Made by a program: the position numbers and the translations under genes. A stretch of 64,000 nt of DNA from Mariniflexile sp. AS56. GTDB taxonomy: Bacteria > Bacteroidota > Bacteroidia > Flavobacteriales > Flavobacteriaceae. Positions 26,807-35,728 of the stretch are shown here, one piece after another. Each line of letters begins with the position of its first letter. Position 1 is the stretch's first letter. Below the pieces are notes generated by a model, which saw only the letters and a list, made by a program, of their open reading frames with translations, was not told the origin of the DNA and did not search any database. The stretch is taken from positions 62,001-126,000 of the forward strand of contig NZ_JAUPED010000001.1 in assembly GCF_030552475.1 (NCBI RefSeq), read 5' to 3'.

Positions 26807-28288
26807 ATGAAAACTTATAAATCCTTACTCCTACTTATTACCATTTCCTTTTTAACCACCAGCTGTTTTAAAGACGATGACGACACTCAAATTTCAGGAA
26901 ACTCCATCAACGATTTTGTATGGAAAGGCATGAACACGTTTTACCTTTATAAAGACAATATCCCAAATCTTGCTAACGACAGGTTTACATCAAACGCAGA
27001 TTATGCCGATTTTATAAACAGCTATTCAAGCCCCGAAGCATTATTTGAAAGCCTTATTCACCAACGTGAAACTGTAGATAAATACAGCTGGATTGTGGAT
27101 GATTATATTGCATTAGAACAATTATTCAGTGGTGTTTCTACAAGTAATGGTATGGAATTTAAACTATTTTTAGAACCAAATAGCACAACAAAGGTTATAG
27201 GTATTGTACGCTTAGTTTTAACAAACAGCGATGCAGATTCCAAAGGTTTAAAACGCGGAGATGTGTTCAATGCCATTAACGGGACACCTTTAACAACCTC
27301 TAATTTCAATAGCTTATTAGGAACCAATGCTTACACTTTAAATTTAGCTACCTACAACACGAATAACACCACAGAAACCAGTGATGACACTGTAGTTTCA
27401 AAAAACGAATCGATTGCCCTTAACAAGGTTGAGTATTCTGAAAACCCTATTTACACATCTAAAATATTAACTGTAAAAGGTGAAAACGTTGGCTACTTAA
27501 TGTACAACGGCTTTACAGCAAACTACGACACACAATTGAATGCTGTTTTTGGAGAATTTAAATCCAACAATGTAAAACACTTGGTTTTAGATTTAAGATA
27601 CAACTCTGGAGGATCTGTAAACTCTGCCATTCTTTTATCAAGTATGATTACAGGTCAATTTAATGGAGAAATATTTAGTACAGAACAATGGAACACCGAA
27701 TTCCAACAAGCTTTTGAAGACAACAATCCCGAATTATTAATTAACAGGTTTACAAACAACAATAAAGGAACTGCTTTAAATAGTTTAAACCTTCAAAAAG
27801 TTCACATTTTAGCAACAGACGCTTCTGCTTCTGCCAGCGAATTGGTTATAAACAGTCTAGACCCTTATATTAACGTGATACACATTGGCGATTTTACCAC
27901 AGGAAAATACCAAGCCTCTACAACTTTATACGATTCGGATGATTTTGGTCGCCAAGGAGCCAGCCAAAACCATGCTTATGCTATGCAGCCACTTATTTTT
28001 AAATCGTTGAATAAAGTAGGCCATACAGATTATGACACCGGCTTAACACCCGACATTGAACTTAAAGAAAGTTTTATAAACCTAGGTGTTTTAGGTGATG
28101 TAAATGAACGTCTTTTAGCTGCTGCTTTAGCAGATATTGAAGGTTCTATTAGTAAATTGGAAAGCATAAAATCTAAATCCTCAGAAACCATAAAACCTTT
28201 TAAAGATAGTAATAGTTTTGAGCCTTTTAATAATGAAATGCACGTTGACAAAGAGATTCCATTCGATTTGATAAAAAGAAATAAATAA
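26807..28288 (+). CDS. S41-family (C-terminal processing) peptidase lipoprotein, copy 2
   Basis: 493 residues, clear paralogue of the preceding gene along its whole length (shared NIPNLA, SSMITGQF, ENPI/ENPIYT, LINRF and LGDVNE stretches). Lipobox TTSC (Cys20) followed by FKDDDD. PDZ-like domain in the middle, then the S41 domain with nucleophilic Ser in DASASASELV and Lys in FTTGKYQAS, again 25 residues apart. Both copies appear catalytically intact, so they may differ in substrate. A strong terminator follows directly. Confidence 0.9.
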   Translation: MKTYKSLLLLITISFLTTSCFKDDDDTQISGNSINDFVWKGMNTFYLYKDNIPNLANDRFTSNADYADFINSYSSPEALFESLIHQRETVDKYSWIVDDYIALEQLFSGVSTSNGMEFKLFLEPNSTTKVIGIVRLVLTNSDADSKGLKRGDVFNAINGTPLTTSNFNSLLGTNAYTLNLATYNTNNTTETSDDTVVSKNESIALNKVEYSENPIYTSKILTVKGENVGYLMYNGFTANYDTQLNAVFGEFKSNNVKHLVLDLRYNSGGSVNSAILLSSMITGQFNGEIFSTEQWNTEFQQAFEDNNPELLINRFTNNNKGTALNSLNLQKVHILATDASASASELVINSLDPYINVIHIGDFTTGKYQASTTLYDSDDFGRQGASQNHAYAMQPLIFKSLNKVGHTDYDTGLTPDIELKESFINLGVLGDVNERLLAAALADIEGSISKLESIKSKSSETIKPFKDSNSFEPFNNEMHVDKEIPFDLIKRNK

Positions 28289-28290
28289 TA

Positions 28291-28328
28291 AAAAAAGGGA
28301 GGCTGTTAAACAGCCTCCCTTTTTTTTT
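28291..28328 (+). terminator. Intrinsic terminator of the S41 peptidase pair
   Basis: Stem GGGAGGCTG (28297-28305) and CAGCCTCCC (28311-28319), loop TTAAA, then nine T; six A before the stem allow use from the other strand too. Confidence 0.9.
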
Positions 28329-28369
28329 CACTCCATAGGTTATAATCTTCCTATAAAACTTACAACTTC

Positions 28370-29428
28370 TTAATTATTGAAGTAAATTTTTGAAGCTCCT
28401 AAACCTACAGGAAATGTATTTGTTATTGTTTTTGAAGACAAATCATAAACCACTAATTCACTTTGTGCCGAGAAACTAGCATCAGCAACATATAATTTAT
28501 TATTGTTTACAGATAAGCCATACGCATAACTCGCCGTTAAATCGATTATAGAACTTGTTGGCAAACTAGTACTTGCATCGCCCATAGTATACACTTTATT
28601 GGCAGATACGTAGTACAAGGCTCCATTATTATAAGCCATTAAACCTGGATGCACACCATTAGCAAAATTGAAATTTGAAATAATAGAATTATCAGACACA
28701 TTAATCTTAACAATACTTCCATCTGTATTTCCTATAACATTCCAACTAGCATCATATTGAACAGCACCGCTACATAAAACCACAAGATCTCCTGCGTTAT
28801 TAATAACCATTTCATCTGGGTTATCGTTTACAGTAATTGTTGCTACATCGTTTGTTGCTGTATTAATTACAGTTACAATATTATTAGATCCGTATCCACC
28901 TTTATGAGAAACAAACAGTTTATTACCAACTGCTAAAATTTGCTCTGGCCCTTCACCTACAGCGATAGTGCTTTCAACTGTATTTGTAGCTAAATCTACA
29001 ACCGCAATAAAGTCATCTGAAGCCACGCCTCCTTCGCCCCAGTTCGTTACGTACCCTTTTCCGTTCAAAAAAGCGATATATCTTGGAGTAGATAATCCCG
29101 TAGTAATTGTTGTTTTTTTTTCAAATGTATAACGGTTAACAACATTGATAGTATTTGCATTATCGGTAACAATATAAGCGTCAGAATCGTTAAAACCGAC
29201 AGACTGCAAGTAAACACCTAACTCTTCATTGTTCACATTAAAATATATTTGATTCTCAGTTGTCATGAAATCATTTGAAATGAAAGATATAGATGATGGC
29301 CCGCCTTCGCAGCTTACTAAAATACCGTTTTCATAATCTCCTAAAGGCAATACAACCGCATCGTCGTCATTCGAACATGACAATACAAATAATGACAATG
29401 TAAAAATTGATAAAATAATCTTCTTCAT
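28370..29428 (-). CDS. DUF5074 / YncE-like beta-propeller lipoprotein (cobalamin locus)
   Basis: Start at 29428 gives MKKIILSIFTLSLFVLSCSN, a lipoprotein signal with Cys18; 352 residues. The rest is a repeated beta-propeller pattern (for example VVDLATNTVESTIAVGEGPE, VTVINTATNDVATITVNDNP) as in YncE and DUF5074 proteins. It starts 17 bases after the stop of the BtuB-like receptor and shares its riboswitch-controlled transcript. DUF5074 proteins often accompany cobalamin receptors in Bacteroidota, so a surface role in corrinoid capture is likely but unproven. Confidence 0.85.
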   Translation of the reverse strand: MKKIILSIFTLSLFVLSCSNDDDAVVLPLGDYENGILVSCEGGPSSISFISNDFMTTENQIYFNVNNEELGVYLQSVGFNDSDAYIVTDNANTINVVNRYTFEKKTTITTGLSTPRYIAFLNGKGYVTNWGEGGVASDDFIAVVDLATNTVESTIAVGEGPEQILAVGNKLFVSHKGGYGSNNIVTVINTATNDVATITVNDNPDEMVINNAGDLVVLCSGAVQYDASWNVIGNTDGSIVKINVSDNSIISNFNFANGVHPGLMAYNNGALYYVSANKVYTMGDASTSLPTSSIIDLTASYAYGLSVNNNKLYVADASFSAQSELVVYDLSSKTITNTFPVGLGASKIYFNN

Positions 29429-29444
29429 AATACTAGTTTGTTTT

Positions 29445-31295
29445 TTAAAATTGATAATATAATTGAATGTTAAAATTCCTGTTAGGCATTGGTCTAAATG
29501 CCACATTTTGGTAATTTTTATTGTATATATTTTTAATTAAAACACCTGCTTTAAGCTGCTGTTTTTTAGTTTTTAAAACACTGTAATTAAACCCGATATT
29601 CGACACAGCATAGGCTTCTAAGGAATAAAAACGTCCCCTTAAATTATCTGTAGTCGTAAATACATTTCCATTATATAGATACTGGTAATAGACTGAAAAC
29701 TTCTTACAACTATAAGCAACAGCCAAATTCGCCTTATAAAATGGCACGTAAATAAGTTGCTTTTTCGTTTCAATATTTTCAGAAACCGTATAAGAATAAT
29801 GACTCGTAATATTAAAGTGATGTGCTTTAAAATGAAATCTGGTTTCAAATTCTAATTCAGCACCATAACTATTAACCTTGGCTACATTTTTGGGAGACCA
29901 TATACCAGAAGTGTTGGGTTGCCATTGAATTAAATCGGATGTATTTATGTAATAACTATTCAATTTGACATTGAAATGTTTATGAGTAAATTGATGCCCC
30001 AAATCAACCTGATAAGACGACTCTGGCACCAAATTCAAATTACCACCAGGGTTCCAATACAAATCATTAAAGGTTGGCACTCTATAATTTTTAGAAGCAT
30101 TTAACTTAACCTCATAAAACTTATTAACGGTATAACCTGCATCAACCGCAAATACGAACGGGCTCGTAAAACCTGATGTGAAATCCTTTCTAACATTAAG
30201 GTTGTAAACTATTTTATTTGTAGCCTTATGGTTCATTAATAGCGTAGCAGAGAAAGCCTCACGTTCTGGGCTCCCAAAACTACTACCAGAACCTTTATAC
30301 TTATTATAATCTAATACCGTTTTAAACTGAAGTTTGTTTGAAACCTTCAAATTCAAATTATAATTAACCAAATAGGTATTCACTTTTCCGAAGGAATAAT
30401 TACTTTTTTCTTTATTTTCAAAGTACCTAAACTGTTCTTGTAAAGAAGCCACTTTTAGTTTTGAAGTGTACTTATTTGCAATACGTGACCACTCTAACAT
30501 GGTACGGTAATTCTCATCTTCATAGCCACTTTTAGACGGCGTACTTACCGTTCCAGAAAAATGTCTGTCTCCAATAAACGTTTGGTGATACATTTTCAAT
30601 ACATCTTTATTTGAAACAAAATACCCTAAGTTAAAATTGAAGTTGACATTATTATATTGTCCGTTTTCATTAACCTTATTCGTCCCCAAATATTTATAAT
30701 CATTATCTGAATTTATATAAGAAACACCTGCGTTTATAGATATTTCATTGCTACCATACGATGAATTAAAACTCGTTTGTTTGGTATTAAAACTCCCAAA
30801 AGACACCTGAAATTTGTTTTCAAAATGATTTTCAAAAAGCAATTTATTATTTAAATGAATGCTACCACCAATAGCACCACTACCGTATTGCACGCTTCCG
30901 CCACCACTTCTTACAGTGACATCGCTAAAATTATTTACATTAATGGTATTAAAATCTGTTTGTCCGGTAAGTTGAGAATTAATATTAATACCATTCCAAA
31001 TCACAGCTGTTTGTGACGCATTTGTACCTCTAAAAGATGGTGAAGACACCATACCATACCCATTCTCCTTGAAATACAAATTACTATTAAACGCTAGTAA
31101 ACCTGTTAAAGATTGCGCATTATTTGCCAAAACAGAATCGTTTAGAACACGCACTTTTACGCCAGAAGTATAGGCACGTAATTTGGTATCGCTTAAAACA
31201 ACTTCATCTAAATACTGAATAGAATCTGTCACTGTTTGAGCCAAACTGCTAAAACACCAACATACAAGTACCAAAAAAACGCTTATCTTTTTCAT
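29445..31295 (-). CDS. TonB-dependent outer-membrane receptor, BtuB-like (corrinoid uptake)
   Basis: Start at 31295 gives a good signal peptide (MKKISVFLVLVCWCFSSLAQ); a longer frame would run into the riboswitch. 616 residues: plug domain (about 30-150, with SPSFRGTNASQTAVIWNGI and GSGAIGGSIHL) and a 22-strand barrel ending in an aromatic residue (FNIQLYYQF). Size and riboswitch control point to cobalamin or another corrinoid. Co-transcribed with the DUF5074 lipoprotein. The inner-membrane part is encoded by the divergent operon. Confidence 0.9.
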   Translation of the reverse strand: MKKISVFLVLVCWCFSSLAQTVTDSIQYLDEVVLSDTKLRAYTSGVKVRVLNDSVLANNAQSLTGLLAFNSNLYFKENGYGMVSSPSFRGTNASQTAVIWNGININSQLTGQTDFNTINVNNFSDVTVRSGGGSVQYGSGAIGGSIHLNNKLLFENHFENKFQVSFGSFNTKQTSFNSSYGSNEISINAGVSYINSDNDYKYLGTNKVNENGQYNNVNFNFNLGYFVSNKDVLKMYHQTFIGDRHFSGTVSTPSKSGYEDENYRTMLEWSRIANKYTSKLKVASLQEQFRYFENKEKSNYSFGKVNTYLVNYNLNLKVSNKLQFKTVLDYNKYKGSGSSFGSPEREAFSATLLMNHKATNKIVYNLNVRKDFTSGFTSPFVFAVDAGYTVNKFYEVKLNASKNYRVPTFNDLYWNPGGNLNLVPESSYQVDLGHQFTHKHFNVKLNSYYINTSDLIQWQPNTSGIWSPKNVAKVNSYGAELEFETRFHFKAHHFNITSHYSYTVSENIETKKQLIYVPFYKANLAVAYSCKKFSVYYQYLYNGNVFTTTDNLRGRFYSLEAYAVSNIGFNYSVLKTKKQQLKAGVLIKNIYNKNYQNVAFRPMPNRNFNIQLYYQF

Positions 31296-31339
31296 AAATC
31301 TTGAATACCTTTTCCCGAAAGTAATTTTAGATGATGAAA

Positions 31340-31515
31340 TTGGCAGGTCTCCTGACTTGCGTCCTCGTGTTGGTCTTCCCATCCCGATACATCGGAACAG
31401 TGACTTTGAAGTTTAACACGAAGCTTAATAGCCTACAGTTGCGGGAACAGTTCAAGAATTGCTTAGTCACGATTTTTAGAATCGCAAATCAACGTACTTG
31501 ATTCCCTTTTAATTC
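31340..31515 (-). promoter_or_regulatory. Cobalamin riboswitch
   Basis: Read on the minus strand, the leader carries the B12 box AAGTCAGGAGACCTGCC (31358 to 31342), one base different from the usual AAGCCAGGAGACCTGCC. It also has the conserved core stretch TTCCCGCAACTGTA (about 31449 to 31436) and AAGTCACTG. Order and spacing fit the AdoCbl/cobalamin class. It ends 45 bases before the BtuB-like receptor start and should repress it when corrinoid is abundant. Its probable promoter is TACTTTTG on the minus strand (31557 to 31550). Confidence 0.93.
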
Positions 31516-31549
31516 ATCTACTTGAAATAGATAAAACCAAATTTCGCTG

Positions 31550-31606
31550 CAAAAGTAAACATTTTGTCTAATGATTTATTCAAAACACTAAATAATCTTA
31601 CTTTTG
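31550..31606. promoter_or_regulatory. Divergent promoters of the two cobalamin transcripts
   Basis: Two identical -7 elements TACTTTTG face away from each other: 31557 to 31550 on the minus strand (riboswitch and receptor) and 31599-31606 on the plus strand (binding-protein operon). The plus-strand element is followed by only 20 bases before the proposed TTG start, so that transcript has no room for a riboswitch. Confidence 0.6.
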
Positions 31607-31626
31607 AGACATTAAAACATACACAC

Positions 31627-32769
31627 TTGAAAAAAATAATAATCTGTTTCCTACTTACAAGTTTTTTTACATGTAAAAACGACACCAAAGCCCCTAATGA
31701 AATTAAACAAGATATTGAAACATCTGCCTATAAATATGCTCAAGGCTTTTCAATTACTAACAACGAAAACTTTAAAATACTAACGGTTTCAAACCCTTGG
31801 CCCAAAGCGGAGAAAACATATAAATACGCATTGGTTCACAAAAACATGCTATCAAAAATAACATTAAACAAAGATGAATTTGATGGTATTATTACCATTC
31901 CTATTGAAAAAATAGTGGTTACCAGCACCACACACATTCCTGCTTTAGAATTATTGAATGTAGAACAAACCTTGGTTGGTTTCCCGGGAACAGATTATAT
32001 TTCGTCTGAAAAAACAAGACAACGCATTGACGACGGAAAAGTTAGGGAGTTAGGAAAAAATGCAGGTATTAACACCGAAGTTTTATTAGAAGTAAAACCC
32101 GATGTGGTTATTGGTTTTGGTATTGATGGTAATAATAAAACTTTTGAGACGATTAAAAAATCGGGCATTCCTGTTATTTTTAATGGTGATTGGGTAGAAG
32201 CATCGCCGCTTGCAAAAGCAGAATGGATTAAGTTTTTCGGTGTATTATTCAATAAACAAAAACAAGCCGATTCTATTTTCAACACGATTGAAAAAGATTA
32301 CCTAAACGCAAAAAAACTGGCTAAAGATGCTAAAACCAAACCTAGCGTTTTAAGTGGCGCTATGCACAACGATGTTTGGTATTTGCCCAATGGAACCAGC
32401 ACCGAAGCGCAACTTTTAAAGGACGCCAACGTTAATTATTTATGGAGCGACTCGAAAGGCTCCGGTAGTTTGTCGCTAAATTTTGAAACCGTTTTCATGA
32501 AAGCTAAAGATGCCGATATTTGGTTAAGCCCTTCAAATTATGCAAGTAGAGAAGCGCTTAAAAATGCCAACACGCACAACACCATGTTTAAGGCGTTTCA
32601 AAACAACAATATTTATTCTACTATAAACACCAAAGGAACATCTGGCGGGATTTTATATTTTGAGTTGGGCACCACCCGCCCCGATTTGGTTTTAAAAGAT
32701 CTTATTAAAATTTGTCATCCAAAACTCTTAAAAAATCATGACCTTTACTTTTTTAAACATTTAGACTAA
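31627..32769 (+). CDS. btuF: ABC transporter substrate-binding lipoprotein, BtuF-like
   Basis: Helical-backbone (class III) binding protein for cobalamin or a related chelate. I place the start at a TTG (31627): it begins a proper lipoprotein signal (KKIIICFLLTSFFTC, lipobox FFTC), and the promoter -7 element lies upstream inside the longer ATG frame at 31564. 380 residues. Typical stretches: KIVVTSTTHIPALELLNVEQ, VGFPGTDYISS, KPDVVIGFG and DIWLSPSNYAS. Followed with no gap by the permease gene. The corrinoid role is inferred from the adjacent riboswitch. Confidence 0.85.
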   Translation: MKKIIICFLLTSFFTCKNDTKAPNEIKQDIETSAYKYAQGFSITNNENFKILTVSNPWPKAEKTYKYALVHKNMLSKITLNKDEFDGIITIPIEKIVVTSTTHIPALELLNVEQTLVGFPGTDYISSEKTRQRIDDGKVRELGKNAGINTEVLLEVKPDVVIGFGIDGNNKTFETIKKSGIPVIFNGDWVEASPLAKAEWIKFFGVLFNKQKQADSIFNTIEKDYLNAKKLAKDAKTKPSVLSGAMHNDVWYLPNGTSTEAQLLKDANVNYLWSDSKGSGSLSLNFETVFMKAKDADIWLSPSNYASREALKNANTHNTMFKAFQNNNIYSTINTKGTSGGILYFELGTTRPDLVLKDLIKICHPKLLKNHDLYFFKHLD

Positions 32770-33801
32770 TTGCCGGATACAAAAACATACAATATTTCTT
32801 TTTTAGTATTAGTTCTTATACTCATACTCTGTTTTTTAATAAACATAAGTTTAGGTTCTGTATACATTCCCCTTAAAGATGTTTTCAATAGTCTTATTGG
32901 CGCCACTACGGAACAGGAAACTTGGCAACATATCATTCAAAATTACAGATTACCTAAAGCTTTTACCGCTATTTTAGTAGGTTCTGGTTTAGGTATTTCG
33001 GGTTTATTAATGCAGACCTTATTTAGAAACCCCTTGGCAGGCCCTTTTGTACTAGGTATTAGTTCGGGTGCGAGTTTGGGGGTTGCTTTAGTTATATTGG
33101 GTTCATCGGTATTTGGAGGTGTTTTCGTTACCCTTTTAATGTCAAAATGGAGTATTGTTATCGCTGCCAGTTTAGGTAGTTTTTTAGTATTACTAGCCGT
33201 TTTAATGGTATCTATAAAAGTACGCGACACCATGGCCATACTTATTATAGGGCTTATGTTTGCGAGTATCACATCTGCCATTGTAAGTGTGCTTTCCTAT
33301 TTTGGTTCTGCACAGCAATTACAGCAATATATTTTCTGGGGTTTTGGTAGTTTAGGCAACCTATCTTGGAGTGAATTAGGGGTGTTTTTCATCATTTATG
33401 CCATTGGTATTCTTGTTTGTCTGGCTTCAATAAAATCGCTAAACACCTTGCTTTTAGGTGAGAATTATGCCAAAAGTTTGGGCTTGAATATTAAAAGAAG
33501 CAGACTAGCCATTATCATTTCAACCAGTTTATTAGCAGGTACTATTACGGCGTTTACAGGACCTATTGCATTTATTGGACTAGCTATTCCGCATTTAACC
33601 CGTCAAGTTTTCAACACCTCGAACCATAAAATTTTAGTACCAGCTGTGTTTTTATTCGGGGCTATTGTAATGCTTATTTGCGACACCATTGCCCAAATAC
33701 CCAATAGCGATTACACCTTACCTATTAACGCCATAACGTCTTTAGTTGGCGCACCGGTGGTGATTTGGTTGCTGGTTAGAAAACGTAATATGGTGTTTTA
33801 A
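32770..33801 (+). CDS. btuC: FecCD/BtuC-family ABC transporter permease
   Basis: 343 residues with about ten transmembrane helices. Family signatures: NYRLPKAFTAILVGSGLGIS, GLLMQTLFRNPLAGPFVLGI, and GPIAFIGLAIPHLTRQVF (the coupling-helix region). The start must be near 32770, since the first transmembrane segment begins ten residues later; the codon there is TTG, directly after the previous stop. With the BtuF- and BtuD-like proteins it forms the inner-membrane importer for corrinoids. Confidence 0.92.
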   Translation: MPDTKTYNISFLVLVLILILCFLINISLGSVYIPLKDVFNSLIGATTEQETWQHIIQNYRLPKAFTAILVGSGLGISGLLMQTLFRNPLAGPFVLGISSGASLGVALVILGSSVFGGVFVTLLMSKWSIVIAASLGSFLVLLAVLMVSIKVRDTMAILIIGLMFASITSAIVSVLSYFGSAQQLQQYIFWGFGSLGNLSWSELGVFFIIYAIGILVCLASIKSLNTLLLGENYAKSLGLNIKRSRLAIIISTSLLAGTITAFTGPIAFIGLAIPHLTRQVFNTSNHKILVPAVFLFGAIVMLICDTIAQIPNSDYTLPINAITSLVGAPVVIWLLVRKRNMVF

Positions 33802-33833
33802 TTAAGATTTGTTAGATTAATATAAAAATAAGA

Positions 33834-34628
33834 TTGTCAGATAAAAACCAACATATCATACTGAAAACCAAAGACTTATCTATTGGTTACACCTCTAAAA
33901 AAGAACGCATCATTGTGGCTTCTAATATTAATATTGAGTTACACAAAGGCGCATTGGTTGGTTTAGTAGGCGGTAATGGTATTGGAAAATCGACCCTTTT
34001 ACGAACACTTACTCATGTTCAAGACGCTTTAAGCGGCGAGGTTTTTATCGCTGAAAGAAATATAAAACAGTTTCCTGCGCTCGATTTAGCCAAAGTAATG
34101 AGTCTGGTTTTAACAGAACAAATGATGTCTAAAAACTTATCGGTTTTCGAATTGGTTGCTCTGGGCAGACAACCGTACACCAATTGGGTTGGAAATTTAT
34201 CTGAGAACGATATTGCTTGTATAAACACCGCACTTATCCAGACCAATATTACAGATTTAAAACATAAAAGATGTTTCGAATTAAGCGACGGACAATTTCA
34301 AAAAGTAATGATTGCACGTGCGTTGGCACAAGATACCGACTTGATTATTTTAGATGAACCCACCTCACATCTAGACATGTATCACAAAGCTTATATATTG
34401 AAACTGCTTCAGCAATTAGCAAAAGAAACGGGTAAAACCATTCTGTTTTCATCACACGAAATAGATTTAGCCATTCAACTTTGCGACACCATGATTGTGA
34501 TGTCTAAAAACCAAGTGGTTACAGACACTCCTTGCAACCTCATTTCAAACGGGACATTTGAAACCTTATTCCCTAAAGATTTAATTGCTTTTGATGAAAA
34601 AACGGGGAGTTTTCGAGTGAAAAAGTAA
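33834..34628 (+). CDS. btuD: ABC transporter ATP-binding protein, BtuD-like
   Basis: 264 residues, FepC/BtuD type. Walker A GGNGIGKSTLLRTL (about residues 43-56), Q-loop in SLVLTEQ, signature ELSDGQFQKVMIARALAQ (LSDGQ variant of LSGGQ), Walker B LIILDEPTSHLD, His-loop FSSHEID. The ABC fold begins within ten residues of the TTG at 33834 and there is no closer ATG, so TTG is the likely start codon. Ends 5 bases from the convergent 253-residue hypothetical gene. Confidence 0.9.
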   Translation: MSDKNQHIILKTKDLSIGYTSKKERIIVASNINIELHKGALVGLVGGNGIGKSTLLRTLTHVQDALSGEVFIAERNIKQFPALDLAKVMSLVLTEQMMSKNLSVFELVALGRQPYTNWVGNLSENDIACINTALIQTNITDLKHKRCFELSDGQFQKVMIARALAQDTDLIILDEPTSHLDMYHKAYILKLLQQLAKETGKTILFSSHEIDLAIQLCDTMIVMSKNQVVTDTPCNLISNGTFETLFPKDLIAFDEKTGSFRVKK

Positions 34629-34633
34629 ATGTC

Positions 34634-35395
34634 TTATAAACTCTCTTCTGAAGGTTTTTCTGTTTTAGGTTTTAGATTATGTGCAACTAAAGTTGAAAAA
34701 GGCTGAACATCAATAAAACATTTCTTAGGTAAATATTGTTCACTAAATTTCATTTGATTAGAATTAAACCATTTTACTTTGTATAACACTTTTGCCACTA
34801 TTTTCTTCTTTTCACCATTAGGATAAAATAAATCTTCGCCTAATTCTTCTTTATATCCACATAAAACAAATTCTGGTGTAGAGTAATTAACAACATATTG
34901 AATCGTTTCCTTTTTTTCTTCAACTGGCTTTCCTTTTTCTTTTTTAATTTCAGTTTTTACAGAACTTCGCTTTTTAAGTATCTCAAGTTTTTTTGTTTTG
35001 AAATAGATTATGTTTCCATATTTATAACTTGGATTTTTATAACCTGACACTTCATCTATAAGACTTTTATATTCTGGGTCTTCGACTGTATTTCCATCCA
35101 TTTTTGAAATATAAAACTTAGTAAAATCCATCAGCATAGACTCATAAACTATTAATTCCTTAAACTCATTCTTATTATCATCAAAAAAGATACAAGTATA
35201 TTTTATTCTTTCAGCTATGGTTTTACCATTAGATGTATCAACAACTTTCTTTTTTTCATCTTCAAAAAACACTTCTATCACAACCATAAATGGAGGAACT
35301 AATTTCCCATCCCCTTTTATATACCTGTCATAAAGTAATGGATGCGTCTTAAAAGTTACAATATTCCCAATTTTAAATTGATTGTCTAAACTCAT
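34634..35395 (-). CDS. Hypothetical protein with two YodC/DUF2158-like halves
   Basis: 253 residues, no signal peptide, lysine-rich. I do not recognise the whole protein. Both halves show a similar order of motifs. First half: KIGNIVTFKTHPLLYD, PPFMVVIEV, KYTCIFFDDNKNEFKELIVY. Second half: KYGNIIYFKTKKLEIL, PEFVLCGY, VLYKVKWFNSNQMKFSEQYL. This resembles the small SH3-like barrel of DUF2158/YodC proteins (GDxVxLKSGGPxMTV then CxWF), joined by a basic linker (about 140-160). An internal duplication is my inference. It lies next to the reverse transcriptase system, so it could be accessory cargo. Confidence 0.6.
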   Translation of the reverse strand: MSLDNQFKIGNIVTFKTHPLLYDRYIKGDGKLVPPFMVVIEVFFEDEKKKVVDTSNGKTIAERIKYTCIFFDDNKNEFKELIVYESMLMDFTKFYISKMDGNTVEDPEYKSLIDEVSGYKNPSYKYGNIIYFKTKKLEILKKRSSVKTEIKKEKGKPVEEKKETIQYVVNYSTPEFVLCGYKEELGEDLFYPNGEKKKIVAKVLYKVKWFNSNQMKFSEQYLPKKCFIDVQPFSTLVAHNLKPKTEKPSEESL

Positions 35396-35407
35396 TGTCT
35401 TATTTTT

Positions 35408-35728
35408 TTATAAATATAAAAAAAATACTACATTTACACTAAAGCAAGGAAGTTCTTTAGTTAAAAAGAAATAAAACATTTGTTGAACTACTGTATTGGT
35501 TTTTAACCAATCACTTAATCCGACTTTTTCAAGAAAAAGGATAATAAATATGGAGATTAAGGAAGATGTATAAGCTGCTGGTTTATCCAGCAAGTATAAC
35601 GTTATAAATGCTGTATAAACCAGCAACTTCTGTAAGATACAGAAATATTTATAAGTTATAGTTATTAGACGACACAATTTAGTTAATGTTACAATCATTT
35701 CTAGAGGGCTTAAGTTTAAATTAGACAA
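35408..35728 (-). other. Open antisense reading frame across the structured RNA (doubtful gene)
   Basis: A TTG-initiated frame of 106 codons (open without a stop back to about 35792) runs opposite to the hairpin-rich region upstream of the reverse transcriptase. The product would be very hydrophobic (rich in Leu, Ile, Phe, Tyr) with one or two possible membrane segments. It has no recognisable family. It may be chance, a small membrane protein, or, more speculatively, coding content meant to be exposed only after reverse transcription. Confidence 0.2.

Noticed and set aside
31296-31382. N-terminal extension of the BtuB-like receptor
   Set aside because: The added 29 codons overlap the 3' part of the cobalamin riboswitch, and the downstream ATG starts a normal signal peptide.
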